From Candidatus Poribacteria bacterium (GTDB taxonomy: Bacteria; Poribacteria; WGA-4E; WGA-3G), in contig JAJEIE010000031.1 in NCBI GenBank assembly GCA_022827625.1, positions 1 to 64,000 of the forward strand: a stretch of 64,000 nucleotides of DNA, read 5' to 3'. Both the position numbers and the translations under genes were made by a program. Positions 50,182 through 62,222 of this stretch are shown here, piece after piece. The notes under the pieces were generated by a model that did no database searches, was not told the origin of the DNA, and was given only the letters and a program-made list of their open reading frames with translations. The first letter of the stretch is position 1; each line of letters opens with the position of its first letter.

Positions 50182-51375
50182 ATGCAACAACTCCCTGATG
50201 CAAGGGGACATTTCGGACAATTCGGAGGTAGATACGTCCCCGAAACACTCATGCCCGCCCTGTTGGAACTCGAAGACGCATACATGAAACTCAAAGATAA
50301 CGCCGACTTCCAAAAAGAGTTTCAGTATTACCTCCGTGAATACGTTGGACGCCCCAACCCGCTCTATTATGCCGAACATCTGACAGAGACCCTCGGCGGC
50401 GCAAAAATATATCTCAAACGGGAAGACCTCAACCACACAGGCGCGCACAAAATCAACAGCGCAATCGGACAAATCCTCCTCGCACGCTGGATGGGCAAAA
50501 AACGCATTATCGCTGAAACGGGTGCCGGACAACACGGGGTCGCAACAGCCACCGTCGCCGCAAAATTCGATATGGAATGCGAGGTCTACATGGGTGAAGA
50601 AGACATAGAACGCCAAGCACTCAACGTCTTCCGCATGCAGTTGATGGGAACAAAAGTGGTACCGGTTACCTCTGGATCACGAACCCTCAAAGACGCCATC
50701 AATGCCTGTTTCCGCGATTGGGTCACAAACGTCCGGACGACCTACATGCTCCTCGGTTCAGTTGTCGGTGCGCATCCATACCCGATGATAGTCCGAGACT
50801 TCCAAGCCGTCATCGGTGAAGAGGCGAGAGCACAGATTTTAGAGGAAGAAGGCACTTTACCAGATTCTGTCGTCGCCTGCGTCGGCGGTGGTAGTAATTC
50901 GCTCGGTATGTTCTATCCGTTCTATGCCGACGCATCCGTTCAACTCATCGGCGTAGAAGCCGCCGGTGAAAGCATCCGTAGCGGACGACACGCCGCACCT
51001 CTCACCGCAGGCAGCGTTGGCGTTTTCCACGGTGCGAAATGCTATCTTTTGCAAGAAGATGACGGTCAGATAACCCCCGCGCACTCAATCTCTGCAGGTT
51101 TAGACTATCCCGGTGTTGGACCGGAACACAGTTACTATCGCGAAAGCGGCAGAGCCGAATACGTTCCAATCACCGATGCAGAAGCAGTAGAAGGATTCCA
51201 GTTGTTGTCAGAAACAGAGGGTATCATCCCCGCATTAGAATCCGCACACGCCATCGCTTACCTGCGAGAACTTGCCCCTAAACTCGGTAAGGACAAAATC
51301 ATCCTCGTCTGTCTTTCGGGGCGTGGCGATAAAGATGTCTATACGATCGCCAATGAATTAGGTATAAATCTCTAA
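50182..51375 (+). CDS. trpB: Tryptophan synthase beta chain
   Basis: 397 residues, normal for TrpB. The N-terminus [19 protein letters not shown] is diagnostic. The PLP lysine is Lys90 in [11 protein letters not shown], and the phosphate-binding glycine loop is GGGSNSLG (about 233-240). It joins indole and serine into tryptophan. No trpA or other trp gene is adjacent, so it is not in a classical operon. GAAGGAG precedes the ATG. The TrpB1 type is indicated by length and motifs. Confidence 0.97.
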   Translation: MQQLPDARGHFGQFGGRYVPETLMPALLELEDAYMKLKDNADFQKEFQYYLREYVGRPNPLYYAEHLTETLGGAKIYLKREDLNHTGAHKINSAIGQILLARWMGKKRIIAETGAGQHGVATATVAAKFDMECEVYMGEEDIERQALNVFRMQLMGTKVVPVTSGSRTLKDAINACFRDWVTNVRTTYMLLGSVVGAHPYPMIVRDFQAVIGEEARAQILEEEGTLPDSVVACVGGGSNSLGMFYPFYADASVQLIGVEAAGESIRSGRHAAPLTAGSVGVFHGAKCYLLQEDDGQITPAHSISAGLDYPGVGPEHSYYRESGRAEYVPITDAEAVEGFQLLSETEGIIPALESAHAIAYLRELAPKLGKDKIILVCLSGRGDKDVYTIANELGINL

Positions 51376-51451
51376 TTGCGTACGAATTCATCCGACGTGC
51401 TACCATTGTTGCCCTTGACATCACATTTGACGCGGGTGCAATTCAAAGAAG

Positions 51452-51481
51452 TTGCTATTTAGATGTATTCTATGATATAAT
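51452..51481 (+). promoter_or_regulatory. Promoter of the HEAT-repeat gene
   Basis: TTGCTA and TATAAT are 18 bases apart, about 70 bases before the start codon. Confidence 0.5.
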
Positions 51482-51551
51482 CATTTTGTTTAGTCTTTAA
51501 ACTGTATTTGAATCGGCTTTCCGTCTCCATAACACAATAAGGGTGACATTA

Positions 51552-52166
51552 ATGACACGTGAAACTGCGGACTCTGGTTCAAACTCGTCGCTAAAGCAAA
51601 AAGTCGACAAATTCATCAGATGGCTTCTACACTCAGACGGACCCGTTCGGAATTGGCGGTATATTCCATCACACCTCTTGCTGCGAAAACTGAAATCGGA
51701 GTCGGCAGAGATGCGTGCTTATGCTGCCGAAGGATTAGGGGGAGTCGGCGATGCCCATGCCGTCGCACCGCTTATTAATGCCTTAGATGATAACAATTCA
51801 ACAGTCCGCCGTTTTGCCATCTCCTCCCTCGGACATATCGGCGATGCCCGCGCCATTGAGGTTATCATACCGTTTTTACAAGACGAAGAAGCCGATATGC
51901 GCTGCGCCGCTGCTGTCGCCCTCGGCGAATTAGGACTCAGTGAAGATAGATTCTCAACGCCACCCGTACAGATAATAGAGGCACTCATAAATAGCATAAC
52001 CGACACCGACAGAGGTGTCTGCTCTGCTGCCGTCGTCGCCTTAGGCAGAATTGGCAACCCACAAGCCATCTCTGCCCTCAACACATTAGCAGAAAGTACC
52101 GATAGCGAATGGATCCGCCGCTATATTAGCGAAGCACTGCATCAAATTGAGGAGCAGAATCCATAA
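51552..52166 (+). CDS. HEAT-repeat (PBS lyase-like) protein
   Basis: 204 residues from ATG 51552; a GTG three codons earlier is possible. At least four HEAT units are visible: MRAYAAEGLGGVGDAHAV, VRRFAISSLGHIGDARAI, MRCAAAVALGELG and VCSAAVVALGRIGNPQAI. Such repeats form a curved protein-binding surface. No catalytic domain or membrane segment is present. The N-terminal 60 residues are basic. It lies between trpB and era without obvious functional link, under its own promoter. Confidence 0.85.
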   Translation: MTRETADSGSNSSLKQKVDKFIRWLLHSDGPVRNWRYIPSHLLLRKLKSESAEMRAYAAEGLGGVGDAHAVAPLINALDDNNSTVRRFAISSLGHIGDARAIEVIIPFLQDEEADMRCAAAVALGELGLSEDRFSTPPVQIIEALINSITDTDRGVCSAAVVALGRIGNPQAISALNTLAESTDSEWIRRYISEALHQIEEQNP

Positions 52167-52194
52167 CGCACTCATGACGTGCTGCAAATTTCAA

Positions 52195-52224
52195 TTGGCA
52201 AATTACCTTACAATATGCTATAAT
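52195..52224 (+). promoter_or_regulatory. Promoter of era
   Basis: TTGGCA and TATAAT are 18 bases apart with TGC directly before the -10 box. The leader to the era ATG is about 39 bases. Confidence 0.6.
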
Positions 52225-52269
52225 ATTTTAAAGTTATTTAGTGTTTAGTAAACATTGTATTCAAGAATT

Positions 52270-53187
52270 ATGCACAAAAATCAAAACTTCAAATCCGGTT
52301 ACGTCAGCATCATCGGCGCACCTAACGTCGGCAAATCCACTCTGTTGAATACTTTTTTGGGGCAGAAGTTAGCCATCGTCACCCCGAAACCCCAAACGAC
52401 GCGAAATCAAATCCGAGGGATTCTTACTACCGACACCCATCAAATTATTTTTGTCGATACCCCCGGATTGATGAACCCTAAATACCGGCTACAGAGCGAA
52501 ATGGTCCGAACCGCTTACGGCGCTTTGGGGGATGCAGACGTCGTGCTTTTTGTCGTGGACGTCAACCGTCGGGATCCAGAGATTGAAGACAGAATCTTAA
52601 CACGTCTCCAGCGTACCAAATCGACAGCAATCCTCGTTCTTAATAAAGTAGATCTCGTTCCAAAACCGACACTGCTTCCCATCTTTGAAGACTATCACCA
52701 AAGATTTGAATTTGCACAGATGATTCCCATCTCCGCACTCACTGCTGACGGTGTTCCTGCTCTCCTTGAGCAGATTGAAAACTACCTGCCCTTGGGGCCG
52801 CTTTACTTTCCAGAAGATCAACTCAGCGATCTTCCTGAACGCTTCTTTATCGCCGAAACCGTTCGCGAGAAAATTATGCTCCTAACGCAACGCGAAATCC
52901 CTTATGCATCCGCTGTGGTCATTGAAGAATTTGAGAAACGCCAGACCAAAAAATCAGACGAAATTATCTACATCCGCGCCATCGTCTATGCAGAACGGCA
53001 GACGCAGAAGCAAATTATTATCGGCAAAGGCGGCAAACTCGTCAAACGCGTCGGTGAACTTGCCCGAACCGATATTGAAAAATTCTTAGACGCACGCGTC
53101 TTTTTAGAAATCTACGTAACAGTCAAAGCCGACTGGCGCAAAGATGCACGTCAGATCAAAGAGTTAGGCGGTTTTATGGATATTTAA
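52270..53187 (+). CDS. era: GTPase Era
   Basis: 305 residues. G1 GAPNVGKSTL, the G2 region PQTTRNQIRGI, G3 DTPG and G4 NKVD make the GTPase domain. The C-terminal KH domain has EIIYIRAIVYAERQTQKQII, IGKGGKLVKRVG and RVFLEIYVTVKADW. Era binds the 3' end of 16S rRNA and aids 30S maturation. The ATG at 52270 is preferred over a TTG at 52255. uvrA follows after 66 bases in the same direction. Confidence 0.97.
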   Translation: MHKNQNFKSGYVSIIGAPNVGKSTLLNTFLGQKLAIVTPKPQTTRNQIRGILTTDTHQIIFVDTPGLMNPKYRLQSEMVRTAYGALGDADVVLFVVDVNRRDPEIEDRILTRLQRTKSTAILVLNKVDLVPKPTLLPIFEDYHQRFEFAQMIPISALTADGVPALLEQIENYLPLGPLYFPEDQLSDLPERFFIAETVREKIMLLTQREIPYASAVVIEEFEKRQTKKSDEIIYIRAIVYAERQTQKQIIIGKGGKLVKRVGELARTDIEKFLDARVFLEIYVTVKADWRKDARQIKELGGFMDI

Positions 53188-53253
53188 CATCCCTCTAAAA
53201 ATACATGCCAAACCGCGAAAACTACAATTCAAATAACCATTGGGTACCATGCA

Positions 53254-56200
53254 ATGACAGAAGAGTCAATTCACGTTCAAGGGGCACGAGAACACAACCT
53301 AAGAAACATCGATATCCAACTCCCGAAAGATAAGCTCATCGTCTTCACGGGCGTTAGCGGTTCCGGCAAATCTTCACTGGCAATCGATACCGTCTACGCC
53401 GAGGGACAACGACGATATATAGAGTCTTTATCTGCCTACGCACGGCAATTTCTGGGGCAGCTCGGAAAGCCGGACGTAGATGAGATTATCGGCTTATCCC
53501 CGTCTATCGCTATCAGTCAGGGTTCAACGGGGCATAACCCGCGCTCCACAGTCGCCACCGTAACCGAGATTTACGACTACCTGCGGGTTTTTTATGCGCG
53601 CGTCGGACAATTCCGCTGTCCCGAATGTGGAAGCGAAGTCGGTTCACAAACCGCCTCAGATATTATCGAAACACTGGTTAACTACCCGCAACGCACAAGG
53701 CTTATCATTTTAGCACCGATCTTCAGAGGTTCCCGCGGCGCGCATGAAAAGGAAATTGAGGACCTACGAAACGCAGGGTTCGCTCGGTTACGCGTTGATG
53801 GCGAAATACACGAACTGCGTCCGGGTTTCGCCCTTAGCCGTAATCAGCGTCACGATATTGACCTTGTTATTGACAGGATTATCATTAAAGACGGAATTGA
53901 ACCTCGCGTCAGCCAAGCCGTAAACACCGCGCTTTTGCGTGGAGACGGAAATATGCTCGTCCAAATCGTTCCGATTGAAGGCGGAAACTCGCCCTTCATG
54001 TCAGAAGAGGATGACCTACTCTTTAGTGAGGATTACACCTGCTCACACTGTCGGATTAGCTTCGTGAAGCCCGAACCCCGCCACTTCTCTTTCAACAATC
54101 CTGATGGCATGTGCGAAGATTGCAGCGGGTTAGGCACACAGATGGGGATTTTACCAAAATTAATTATCGCCGACGATACACTCTCCATCATGAAAGGCGC
54201 CATCAGTCTGTGGGGACCCCTCAACAAGCGAGAGCGGACCACAGAAATATCCATAATGGAAGCACTCGCGAAACATCTCAAATTCGACATAACAACACCG
54301 TGGAAGGATCTCACGCCAGAGCAACAGCACGCTGTCCTCTACGGCACCGGTGACGACATTCTTACCATCACCACACCCCGAACAGATACACACAAGAAAC
54401 GGAAACAACGACGGCGCTACCGGGCGCGCTTTCACGGTATCATCACAGCCGAAGAACAGAAATATCGCTTCGACAACGATACTGAAACCGACGCAGATGA
54501 TTTTCCCGATTACTTTGTGAAGATGCCTTGTAGAACATGTGAAGGCACCCGACTTAACGCGTGGATCAAAGCCATAACGATAAATGATACACCCATCACG
54601 GATATCCTTGAAATGTCTATCCAGAGTGCCACCGAATTCTTCAACACATTGGCACTCCCAGAACGCGAGGCATTTATTGCGGAAGAACTTCTAAAGGAGA
54701 TTCGTGGACGGCTCGGTTTCCTTATGGATGTCGGACTGGGATATTTGACGCTCGCACGCGCTGCCCCGACGCTCTCCGGTGGTGAAGCACAGCGCATCCG
54801 ACTTGCCAGTCAAGTAGGCGCAGGGTTACGCGATGTCACCTATGTTCTCGACGAACCGAGCATCGGCTTACACCCGCGCGATCATGCCGGACTTCTCACA
54901 ACGCTCCTCAATTTGCGGAATCAGGGGAACACCGTCATCGTCGTTGAACACGACGAGGCAACCATGCTCGTAGCCGACTGGATCGTCGATTTCGGACCCG
55001 GAGCAGGCATCAAGGGTGGAAAAGTGACGGATATGGGAACACCCACGCAATTCGTAAAAGAGAGCAACACACTCACCGCTCAATACCTCCGAGGCGACAA
55101 AGTGATCGTCCAACCCGAATCACGCCGTCCGACAGGCGATAAATGGGTACAAGTTTGCAATGCACGCCAAAATAATCTCAAAGGCATCAACCCGAAAATA
55201 CCGATCGGTACCCTCTGCTGTGTGACAGGTGTCAGCGGTTCTGGAAAGAGTTCCTTAATCCACGATATTCTTTACAATGCCCTCGCCCGCGATCTGATGA
55301 AGGCAAAGACTGTCCCAGGCGCGTACGATACAATTCAAGGGGTCGTCAAAGACAAAAATCTGCCGGTCTCCGATGTTATTGACAAAATTATTAACATCAA
55401 CATGGCACCCATCGGACGGACACCGCGTTCTAATGCCGCAACCTATACAAAGGTCTTTGATGCCATTCGGTCCCTCTACGCCGGTTTGCCCGACGCAAAA
55501 CTGCGAGGCTACAAACCCGGACGGTTCAGTTTCAATGTCAGCGGCGGCAGATGTGAAGCCTGCAACGGCAACGGTGCGAAAAAAGTTGATATGGGACTCC
55601 TCTCTGATGTCTGGGTCGAGTGCGAGGTCTGCGAGGGAAAACGTTTCAACAGTGAAACGCTTGCTATTAAATATAAGGGGAAAAATATTGCTGAAGTCCT
55701 TGAGATGGACATTGACACCGCACTTACACATTTCGCCGATATTCCACGGGTCGCAAGAGGATTACAACTTCTTCACGATGTCGGTCTGGACTACATTAAA
55801 CTCGGACAACCCGCCCCCACGCTTTCCGGTGGCGAGGCACAGCGCATTAAACTCTCAAGGGAACTCTCTAAACGCGGGACGGGAAAGACGCTTTATATCC
55901 TCGATGAACCTACAACCGGATTGCATTTTGACGACGTAAATAAACTCTTGACGATCCTTCATCGACTTGTAGACGATGGCAATACCGTTGTCGTCGTAGA
56001 GCATAACCTTGAGGTTATCAACTCCGCAGATTACATTATCGACTTAGGACCAGAAGGAGGCGTGGGTGGCGGTGCTATCGTTGCCGTAGGTACGCCTGAA
56101 GAAATCACCGAGATACCCGAATCTTACACCGGACAAGCACTTCGCGGTGATTTTGACATTTGGCGCGAGGCAAAGCAACGGCTCATGGAACCCGAACTTG

Positions 56201-59025
56201 CACACGCCTTTGGACAGGCACAAGAAACCCAAACAGCAATCGCAGTACAAGGTGCCACGGAAAACAATCTCAAAAACATTGACATCGATATTCCACATCG
56301 AAAAATGACGGCATTGACCGGGGTCAGCGGCTCTGGAAAGACCTCTCTCGCCCTTGATACGATTTATGCGGAGGGGCAACGTCGCTATATTGAAACGCTC
56401 AGCACCTATGCCCGCCAGTTTATAGGGCAGATGGAAAAGCCGAAAGTCTCAAAAATTGAGGGACTCTCACCCGCCATTGCAATCTCACACGCAAACGCAG
56501 GTCAAAATCCGCGCTCAACGGTAGCAACAATCACGGAAATACACGACGGACTCCGTACCCTTTATGCCAGATGGGGCAAACCCTACTGTCCCGATTGCCT
56601 TGAGATCGTCCGTCCACAGACCGCCGAAGAGATAACAGATAGGATATTTGAACTTGTCCGTGAACAGCGGGTCGATGTCCTCGCACCGCTCACAAACTTT
56701 ATGCTTGTTCCCAGCAGCGAAACAGGTGCATTAAGAGGCAAAATCATCGACATCAATGCCAATGAATCCGCTTACGGTATAAAGGGACATGAAGAATACG
56801 CCGATGTCTTCCGACGACTGCAAAGAGCAGGATTCGTCCGTGTCCAAATTGATGGAGAGATACACCGACTCGACGAAGCACCGACATTGAGTCGCGGCAT
56901 TCGCCACGAAATCTCTATTGTTATTGACCGCGTCGAGCTTGTTGATGAAGAAAAGAGCCGCTTTATGGAAGCGATCGAGCTGGCACTACTTCAGAGCGGG
57001 GGGTTCGTGCTGATTGAGGAAAGCCGCCGTGGAAAAACATCAACCCGACACTTCTTCAGTGAACACGCGATGTGTCCCGCTTGCGGAAACAACTTCGGAC
57101 AACTGACACCACGACACTTCTCCTTTAACAACAAAATAGGGGCGTGCGATTTCTGCGATGGACGCGGACGGAACATACACCCACCCTACGATGCCTGTAA
57201 CCAATGCCACGGCACACGCTTGAAACCTTTCCCAAGCAGCGTCAAGTTCGAGGAGATGACCGTTGCTGAACTGATGGCGTTGTCGATTGACGAAATCATT
57301 GAATTCTTCAAGGTACGCCTGAAACAGATTGAAGCGACAATCGCTTTTAATGATGCGGAAGCCAGTCGCAGCGATCTTCTGGTCACAACAGGGGTCTCAA
57401 CCTCAAGAGCCACGCACCCGGCACTTCACGTGCATACTTCACCTGAGTTTGAAGCCGAAGTCCTGAGCCAAATCCAGATCCGACTCCAATTTCTCGAAGA
57501 CATCGGTCTCGGTTATCTCGCACTCGACCGCGGTGCCCCTACGCTTTCTGGGGGTGAAATGCGTAGAATCCAACTCGCAAGTCAACTCGGTAGCGGTCTC
57601 ACAGGTGTAACCTATATCCTTGATGAACCGAGCATCGGATTACACCCGCGCGATCAAGAACGCCTTATCTCCGCGCTCAAGGAACTCCGCAATATCGGGA
57701 ACAGCGTTCTCGTTGTTGAACACGACCGAGACACGATATTAGCCGCTGACCATGTGATTGACTTCGGGCCCCAAGCGGGCAAAGGTGGTGGCGAAATTAT
57801 TGCTGTCGGCACACCCGATACCTTCACCAAAGGTGATTCCGCTGTAGAAGCGATCTCCGAATCGCGACCTGTTGATGGACCCGCATCCGCTAAATCCTTG
57901 ACGCGCGCCTATCTCTCCAACGAAGTAGAAATCCGGGTGCCAGAAACCCGGCGCAAAGGCACAGGCAAAAAATTGGCAATATACGGAGTAAAAACAAACA
58001 ACCTCAAAGACATTGATGTTAAAATTCCATTCGGAACCCTTACATGTGTAACCGGGGTCTCAGGATGCGGAAAGAGTTCACTCGTTGAAGGCACACTCAA
58101 ACCAGCGCTCGAAAGCCGTAGCGCAATCAGAACAGGTGAACCGAAAGATCGTCGCTACGGCTACTACATGGCGGATGGTCACCGAGAACCGATCTATAAC
58201 GACTACGGTTTGCCGGAGTATGAGAGCATCCGAGGGGTTAGCCATATCAAGCGTCTCATCAATGTAGACCAGAAAGCGATTGGTGAGACCCCGCGCTCCA
58301 ATCCTGCCACCTATACCGATCTGTTCACGAAAATTCGCGAACTCTTTGCCGAACAACACGACGCAAAGATGCGCGGATTCACCAGAGGCTCCTTCAGTTT
58401 CAATCTCTCCGCTGGGCAGTGTCCCGTCTGCGAGGGACATCGTTTTAACCGCGTCGAAATGCACTTCCTCCCTGATGTATGGATGCCGTGCGAGGCGTGT
58501 AATAGCACAGGCTACAGTCCCGATACGCTTGAGGTTCGTTATAATGGGAAAAATATCGCTGAAGTCTTGGATATGACGGTAGATGAGGCGCTCGCGTTCT
58601 TCAGTGAAAACTCGCGGATCTGTCGGACGCTCCAGATGTTGACAGATGTCGGATTAGGCTACATCCAATTAGGGCAATCGGCAACGACGCTCTCTGGGGG
58701 TGAGGCACAGCGCGTTAAACTTGCGAAAGAGCTGGCGCGTCGCCAAACGGGTTCAACGCTCTATATCATGGACGAACCCACGACAGGCCTCCACTTTGAC
58801 GACATCCAGAAACTCCTCAAAGTGCTGAACCGACTCGTAGATGCCGGTAATACGATTATCGCCATCGAACACAACATCGACGTTATCAAATCCGCAGACT
58901 GGATCATTGACCTCGGCCCAGAGGGCAGCAAAGGCGGCGGCGAAGTCGTGGCGATGGGCACGCCAGAGAAGGTGGCGAAGGTTCAAGAATCCCACACTGC
59001 TCGCTTCCTACGCGAGGTTCTGTAG
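53254..59025 (+). CDS. uvrA: Tandem (double-length) excinuclease ABC subunit A
   Basis: 1923 residues, twice the usual 940, made of two complete UvrA units joined near residue 990. Each unit has two ABC ATPase heads; Walker A motifs start near residues 33, 658, 1022 and 1600 (the last is GVSGCGKSS). Signature loops are [36 protein letters not shown] and [11 protein letters not shown]. Zinc-finger CxxC pairs occur in both units (CEAC/CEVC and CPVC/CEAC). UvrA dimers find DNA damage; here one chain may act as a built-in dimer. Similar double UvrA proteins are known in Chlamydiae and Planctomycetes. Confidence 0.93.
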   Translation: MTEESIHVQGAREHNLRNIDIQLPKDKLIVFTGVSGSGKSSLAIDTVYAEGQRRYIESLSAYARQFLGQLGKPDVDEIIGLSPSIAISQGSTGHNPRSTVATVTEIYDYLRVFYARVGQFRCPECGSEVGSQTASDIIETLVNYPQRTRLIILAPIFRGSRGAHEKEIEDLRNAGFARLRVDGEIHELRPGFALSRNQRHDIDLVIDRIIIKDGIEPRVSQAVNTALLRGDGNMLVQIVPIEGGNSPFMSEEDDLLFSEDYTCSHCRISFVKPEPRHFSFNNPDGMCEDCSGLGTQMGILPKLIIADDTLSIMKGAISLWGPLNKRERTTEISIMEALAKHLKFDITTPWKDLTPEQQHAVLYGTGDDILTITTPRTDTHKKRKQRRRYRARFHGIITAEEQKYRFDNDTETDADDFPDYFVKMPCRTCEGTRLNAWIKAITINDTPITDILEMSIQSATEFFNTLALPEREAFIAEELLKEIRGRLGFLMDVGLGYLTLARAAPTLSGGEAQRIRLASQVGAGLRDVTYVLDEPSIGLHPRDHAGLLTTLLNLRNQGNTVIVVEHDEATMLVADWIVDFGPGAGIKGGKVTDMGTPTQFVKESNTLTAQYLRGDKVIVQPESRRPTGDKWVQVCNARQNNLKGINPKIPIGTLCCVTGVSGSGKSSLIHDILYNALARDLMKAKTVPGAYDTIQGVVKDKNLPVSDVIDKIININMAPIGRTPRSNAATYTKVFDAIRSLYAGLPDAKLRGYKPGRFSFNVSGGRCEACNGNGAKKVDMGLLSDVWVECEVCEGKRFNSETLAIKYKGKNIAEVLEMDIDTALTHFADIPRVARGLQLLHDVGLDYIKLGQPAPTLSGGEAQRIKLSRELSKRGTGKTLYILDEPTTGLHFDDVNKLLTILHRLVDDGNTVVVVEHNLEVINSADYIIDLGPEGGVGGGAIVAVGTPEEITEIPESYTGQALRGDFDIWREAKQRLMEPELAHAFGQAQETQTAIAVQGATENNLKNIDIDIPHRKMTALTGVSGSGKTSLALDTIYAEGQRRYIETLSTYARQFIGQMEKPKVSKIEGLSPAIAISHANAGQNPRSTVATITEIHDGLRTLYARWGKPYCPDCLEIVRPQTAEEITDRIFELVREQRVDVLAPLTNFMLVPSSETGALRGKIIDINANESAYGIKGHEEYADVFRRLQRAGFVRVQIDGEIHRLDEAPTLSRGIRHEISIVIDRVELVDEEKSRFMEAIELALLQSGGFVLIEESRRGKTSTRHFFSEHAMCPACGNNFGQLTPRHFSFNNKIGACDFCDGRGRNIHPPYDACNQCHGTRLKPFPSSVKFEEMTVAELMALSIDEIIEFFKVRLKQIEATIAFNDAEASRSDLLVTTGVSTSRATHPALHVHTSPEFEAEVLSQIQIRLQFLEDIGLGYLALDRGAPTLSGGEMRRIQLASQLGSGLTGVTYILDEPSIGLHPRDQERLISALKELRNIGNSVLVVEHDRDTILAADHVIDFGPQAGKGGGEIIAVGTPDTFTKGDSAVEAISESRPVDGPASAKSLTRAYLSNEVEIRVPETRRKGTGKKLAIYGVKTNNLKDIDVKIPFGTLTCVTGVSGCGKSSLVEGTLKPALESRSAIRTGEPKDRRYGYYMADGHREPIYNDYGLPEYESIRGVSHIKRLINVDQKAIGETPRSNPATYTDLFTKIRELFAEQHDAKMRGFTRGSFSFNLSAGQCPVCEGHRFNRVEMHFLPDVWMPCEACNSTGYSPDTLEVRYNGKNIAEVLDMTVDEALAFFSENSRICRTLQMLTDVGLGYIQLGQSATTLSGGEAQRVKLAKELARRQTGSTLYIMDEPTTGLHFDDIQKLLKVLNRLVDAGNTIIAIEHNIDVIKSADWIIDLGPEGSKGGGEVVAMGTPEKVAKVQESHTARFLREVL

Positions 59026-59131
59026 GCGCAATTTCCTTTCCCTAAAAACTGAATCCCCCAATTTTCCCTTGACAAATTCTGGAATCTATGGAATTATAAA
59101 TACCGTATCTATCAGAAGCGTCGTATTTACC

Positions 59132-59992
59132 ATGCAAATTCCAGACTATTATCAAATCTTAGAGGTCAAGCGGAACGCTACCGCTCCCGAAATAAAACGT
59201 GCCTTTCGGCGACTCGCAAAACGCTACCATCCCGATAAAAATCCGGAACAGATTGCCTTTGCAGAACAGATGTTTCGTAAAGTTTGTCGAGCATACGACA
59301 CGCTACGCGATAAAAAACAAAAATCGAATTACGACCGGACGCTACAGACCCTTGAACGCCAGCGAAAAGCGCGCGAAGCATACCTCGAAAAACTCAGTAA
59401 ACTCAATCAGAATTACGCCAAGTTAGAACTCCTGCTCGAAGCACTCCTCCATCACAACTACGAAACCGGCATCTCTTTATATGAACAGCTGTGTCAGAAT
59501 AACAAGAAAACAGGCAAAGTGTGGCGCATTGACGACTTCCTTAGCTACGAAGAGAGCCGGGACTGTGAATTCCTCATCGCCGAAGCATACCAGAACCTCG
59601 GATTCTCCAACGGAGACGCGTCTTCCACTTTCGAGCGACATCGAAAGATTAAACAGGCGATGTTGATGTACGAATCCCTCTTGTCTGCCGAATCAAAACG
59701 TCCCTGTTTCAGACATTTTACTCGAGAGGTCAAGGAACGCCTCAAATTCATTTATCTCTACCACTTCAGCGTTAACGGATACAATCAAACGTCCCATATC
59801 CCACTCACCAAGATCCGCGCACTAAAACTCCCGAAACGTGAAACCGCCTGGATGTACAAAAAAATTGCTGAGTTCTACGTGGAAATCGATCAACTCCCCG
59901 AAGCACGCACTGTTTTGAAAATGGCGTTTGAACTGCAACCCCGTCTTACCGGCGCTAAAAAGATTTGTAGAACTTTAAATATAGAATATTAG
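59132..59992 (+). CDS. DnaJ-domain protein with TPR-like C-terminus
   Basis: 286 residues from ATG 59132. Residues 3-68 are a J domain (DYYQILEVKRNATAPEIKRA, then the HPD tripeptide in YHPDKNP), which should stimulate an Hsp70. A charged linker (LERQRKAREAYLEKLSKLNQ) precedes a helical region that ends with ETAWMYKKIAEFYVEIDQLP and ARTVLKMAFELQPRLTGAKK, resembling TPR units. No Gly/Phe or zinc region is present, so it is not DnaJ itself. A TTGACA at 59070 may be part of its promoter. Confidence 0.85.
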   Translation: MQIPDYYQILEVKRNATAPEIKRAFRRLAKRYHPDKNPEQIAFAEQMFRKVCRAYDTLRDKKQKSNYDRTLQTLERQRKAREAYLEKLSKLNQNYAKLELLLEALLHHNYETGISLYEQLCQNNKKTGKVWRIDDFLSYEESRDCEFLIAEAYQNLGFSNGDASSTFERHRKIKQAMLMYESLLSAESKRPCFRHFTREVKERLKFIYLYHFSVNGYNQTSHIPLTKIRALKLPKRETAWMYKKIAEFYVEIDQLPEARTVLKMAFELQPRLTGAKKICRTLNIEY

Positions 59993-60022
59993 TTGTCGAT
60001 TATCGGTTGCCAATAAAACCGA

Positions 60023-60553
60023 TTATCGCCGCTCCGCCTCTATATAAGACGCAATCACAGCGACTCCCCCTGTTAGGGTCATACAACCGAAAAGCGCGCC
60101 CGCAACAACCGATTTCATTTGATACGATCGCATCCGTGCCCGATAGGCATCGGCGTAAAATGTGACATATTCCGGCGATTTTCCGATCAGTCTCTCAGGT
60201 GGCGGATACGGTGGACGGATAGCATATCGAAACAGCAGACTGAAAGCACCCGCAGCACTTACTGCAGCCGTTAAGTAAAAAAGCTCGTCCTCCCCCTGCC
60301 CAAGCGTCGCGTCGGCGATGAATCCCGTTATCAAACCGCACATCGCTGCGGCGAAAGTTGCCCCCATGCCTGTGCCAAAAGAAGTCAGCACTGCCACATC
60401 GCGTTTGGCATCCGACACCGCAGCGGCTTTTGCCTGAAGATGTATCGGGTGCTGCGCCGCAAGTGGTATCTGCACAGAATGTTTAGCACCGCAGCCGGTA
60501 AGCACAAGGCTCCACACAATTGACATACACCCTAAACATCGTAAGCATTTCAC
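60023..60553 (-). CDS. Lipoprotein with membrane segments, unknown function
   Basis: 176 residues starting at GTG with AAGGAGG in front. The signal peptide ends in lipobox LTGC (Cys21). Two or three hydrophobic stretches follow (TGMGATFAAAMCGLITGFIA, YLTAAVSAAGAFSLLF and SVVAGALFGCMTLTGGVAVI). The loop RPPYPPPERLIGKSPEYVTF is typical of lipoproteins anchored near the envelope. It follows the FG-GAP lipoprotein gene and may be co-transcribed with it. No family recognised. Confidence 0.65.
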   Translation of the reverse strand: MKCLRCLGCMSIVWSLVLTGCGAKHSVQIPLAAQHPIHLQAKAAAVSDAKRDVAVLTSFGTGMGATFAAAMCGLITGFIADATLGQGEDELFYLTAAVSAAGAFSLLFRYAIRPPYPPPERLIGKSPEYVTFYADAYRARMRSYQMKSVVAGALFGCMTLTGGVAVIASYIEAERR

Positions 60554-60580
60554 AAGAAACCTCCTTCAGGCTGCGGAACG

Positions 60581-62206
60581 TTACCGGGCAATCAGCAATG
60601 TCACCCGATGCGGTTCGGTGGTGGATGGATGATACATTAAGACATCCCGCTTAGCGTCCCTATTCAGATCTACCAGCCAAGTGTGTCGCTCATCAAAAGG
60701 GGTCGCGACTGCTATCTTTTTAGGTTTCTGGGTGAATACATCAGGTCCCGGCACACCCATGAAAACGTGCAGTTCTTTGGGGGCGTGCTGCACCAATAGA
60801 TCGGCGCGTTTATCGCCGTTCACATCTCCGATCAGCACAGACGATAAGGTCGACCGTTCACCTGTTTCGTCGCCAGGATATAATTTGACCGTGCGGATAG
60901 CACTCGGCGCGTCAGGATAGTGACCACCCACCATGCGGTAGAACTCAATATCCAACGGCACGGAGTCTGTCAAAATCCCACGGACAAGCATGCGGGTCAC
61001 GCTGAATACACTCGGTTTAATGACAGCGGCGAACATCATAACGCTTTTGCTACTCTGACCGAAATCGTGCTGTTCCATCATGTAAGAGATACCGTCTAAG
61101 TCGAGTGTTGTATCGGCATTCCGTGCGAAGGTCGTGCCACCCTCCGGTGTCGGCGCGCCGAAGTAGACCTCATAAGTGGCGTGCATGTGCCAGAGACTTC
61201 CGCCTTTCAGCGCGAAAACCCCGAGATCGGCGACACCGTCCCCATTCATATCCCTGAGTACGTGTAGCACGCGCCCTGTCAACCTTCCCGTCGGTTGATG
61301 ATCCATGCGCCGCCGTCGAATTCCGTAGGGTGCCGCAAGCGAGGCGAGATCGTCTGAGTCAAAGACCACATCGGTCGTGAAGGTTGTGGCGACGGGGTCA
61401 AATAACCCATGTGCGTCCTGGTGATGCACCGCAAAGTGATCGCCGTTCCAGAACACCAAGTCGTTGCGTCCGTCTCGGTTGTAGTCGATCTCATGGATAC
61501 GGTTCTGTTCCCACGGATTGTATCGATACGCCTTTACATCGTAGAGTATATCTCTATGCGTGGCGGTGCCAAGTTTCACAGGATCGGCAAACGCACCGTT
61601 TGCTTTCTGCATAAACACCCAAAAACCGTCTGCGTCGGGGATGACCAAGTCGTCGCGCGCATCCCCGTTCACATCGTGCGTGATGTCTACATGCGGCACC
61701 GCCGTGCTGGGAGGCGGTACCATAGAAGGCACCGCCACCAGCGTGTGTTCCGTCTCCGATCCGGGATCAAACCAGTTCAGGCGACCCTGTTCGTAGGTGA
61801 TTAAGCGGTCGCGTCCGTTGATGTTTGCGACATCGATGTACAACACTTCTCGACGCAGTGGTGTATCCAGTCTGAGCTGCCACGTGTTGTTGTCAAACGC
61901 ATAGATACGCAAGTGCCGGCTATCGTTTCGGTCAATATTGACCACGACGAGTTCAGCGAAATCGCCATCGAAAAGAAATCCTGTCAAAACGGTTTGGTGT
62001 TTCGCTCGACCCGTGACGATCTCATGCTGCTCGAACGTGAACGCCGCGGCGGCAGATGCCAATGGATCAACAGTGTCGCCAAGCGTCCCTGCACATCCCG
62101 ATAGAAAGACACCGGGCACCAATAGCGGAAACAGGCTGAGTCGACAATATTTTCTCAACTCGGCTGCGGAAAAAAAGAGGCTTTGGAATAGGTTTCGTTT
62201 TTTCAT
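60581..62206 (-). CDS. FG-GAP/VCBS repeat lipoprotein
   Basis: 541 residues from ATG 62206 (GAGGAG upstream); a longer frame to 62344 is unlikely. A signal peptide ends in lipobox LSGC. At least five calcium-binding FG-GAP units follow, with the pattern D-x-N-x-D-x-x-x-D: DVNGDARDDLVI, DYNRDGRNDLVF, DMNGDGVADLGV, DVNGDKRADLLV and DLNRDAKRDVLM. These form a beta-propeller on the cell surface, as in integrin-like and VCBS proteins, and may bind sugars or other proteins. It lies between a deacetylase and another lipoprotein. Confidence 0.85.
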   Translation of the reverse strand: MKKRNLFQSLFFSAAELRKYCRLSLFPLLVPGVFLSGCAGTLGDTVDPLASAAAAFTFEQHEIVTGRAKHQTVLTGFLFDGDFAELVVVNIDRNDSRHLRIYAFDNNTWQLRLDTPLRREVLYIDVANINGRDRLITYEQGRLNWFDPGSETEHTLVAVPSMVPPPSTAVPHVDITHDVNGDARDDLVIPDADGFWVFMQKANGAFADPVKLGTATHRDILYDVKAYRYNPWEQNRIHEIDYNRDGRNDLVFWNGDHFAVHHQDAHGLFDPVATTFTTDVVFDSDDLASLAAPYGIRRRRMDHQPTGRLTGRVLHVLRDMNGDGVADLGVFALKGGSLWHMHATYEVYFGAPTPEGGTTFARNADTTLDLDGISYMMEQHDFGQSSKSVMMFAAVIKPSVFSVTRMLVRGILTDSVPLDIEFYRMVGGHYPDAPSAIRTVKLYPGDETGERSTLSSVLIGDVNGDKRADLLVQHAPKELHVFMGVPGPDVFTQKPKKIAVATPFDERHTWLVDLNRDAKRDVLMYHPSTTEPHRVTLLIAR

Positions 62207-62222
62207 TGTAGGCTCCTCATGT

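Noticed and set aside
58841-59131. N-terminal extension of the DnaJ-like protein back into uvrA
   Set aside because: The extension overlaps the uvrA 3' end and is basic, motif-free sequence; the J domain begins directly at ATG 59132.
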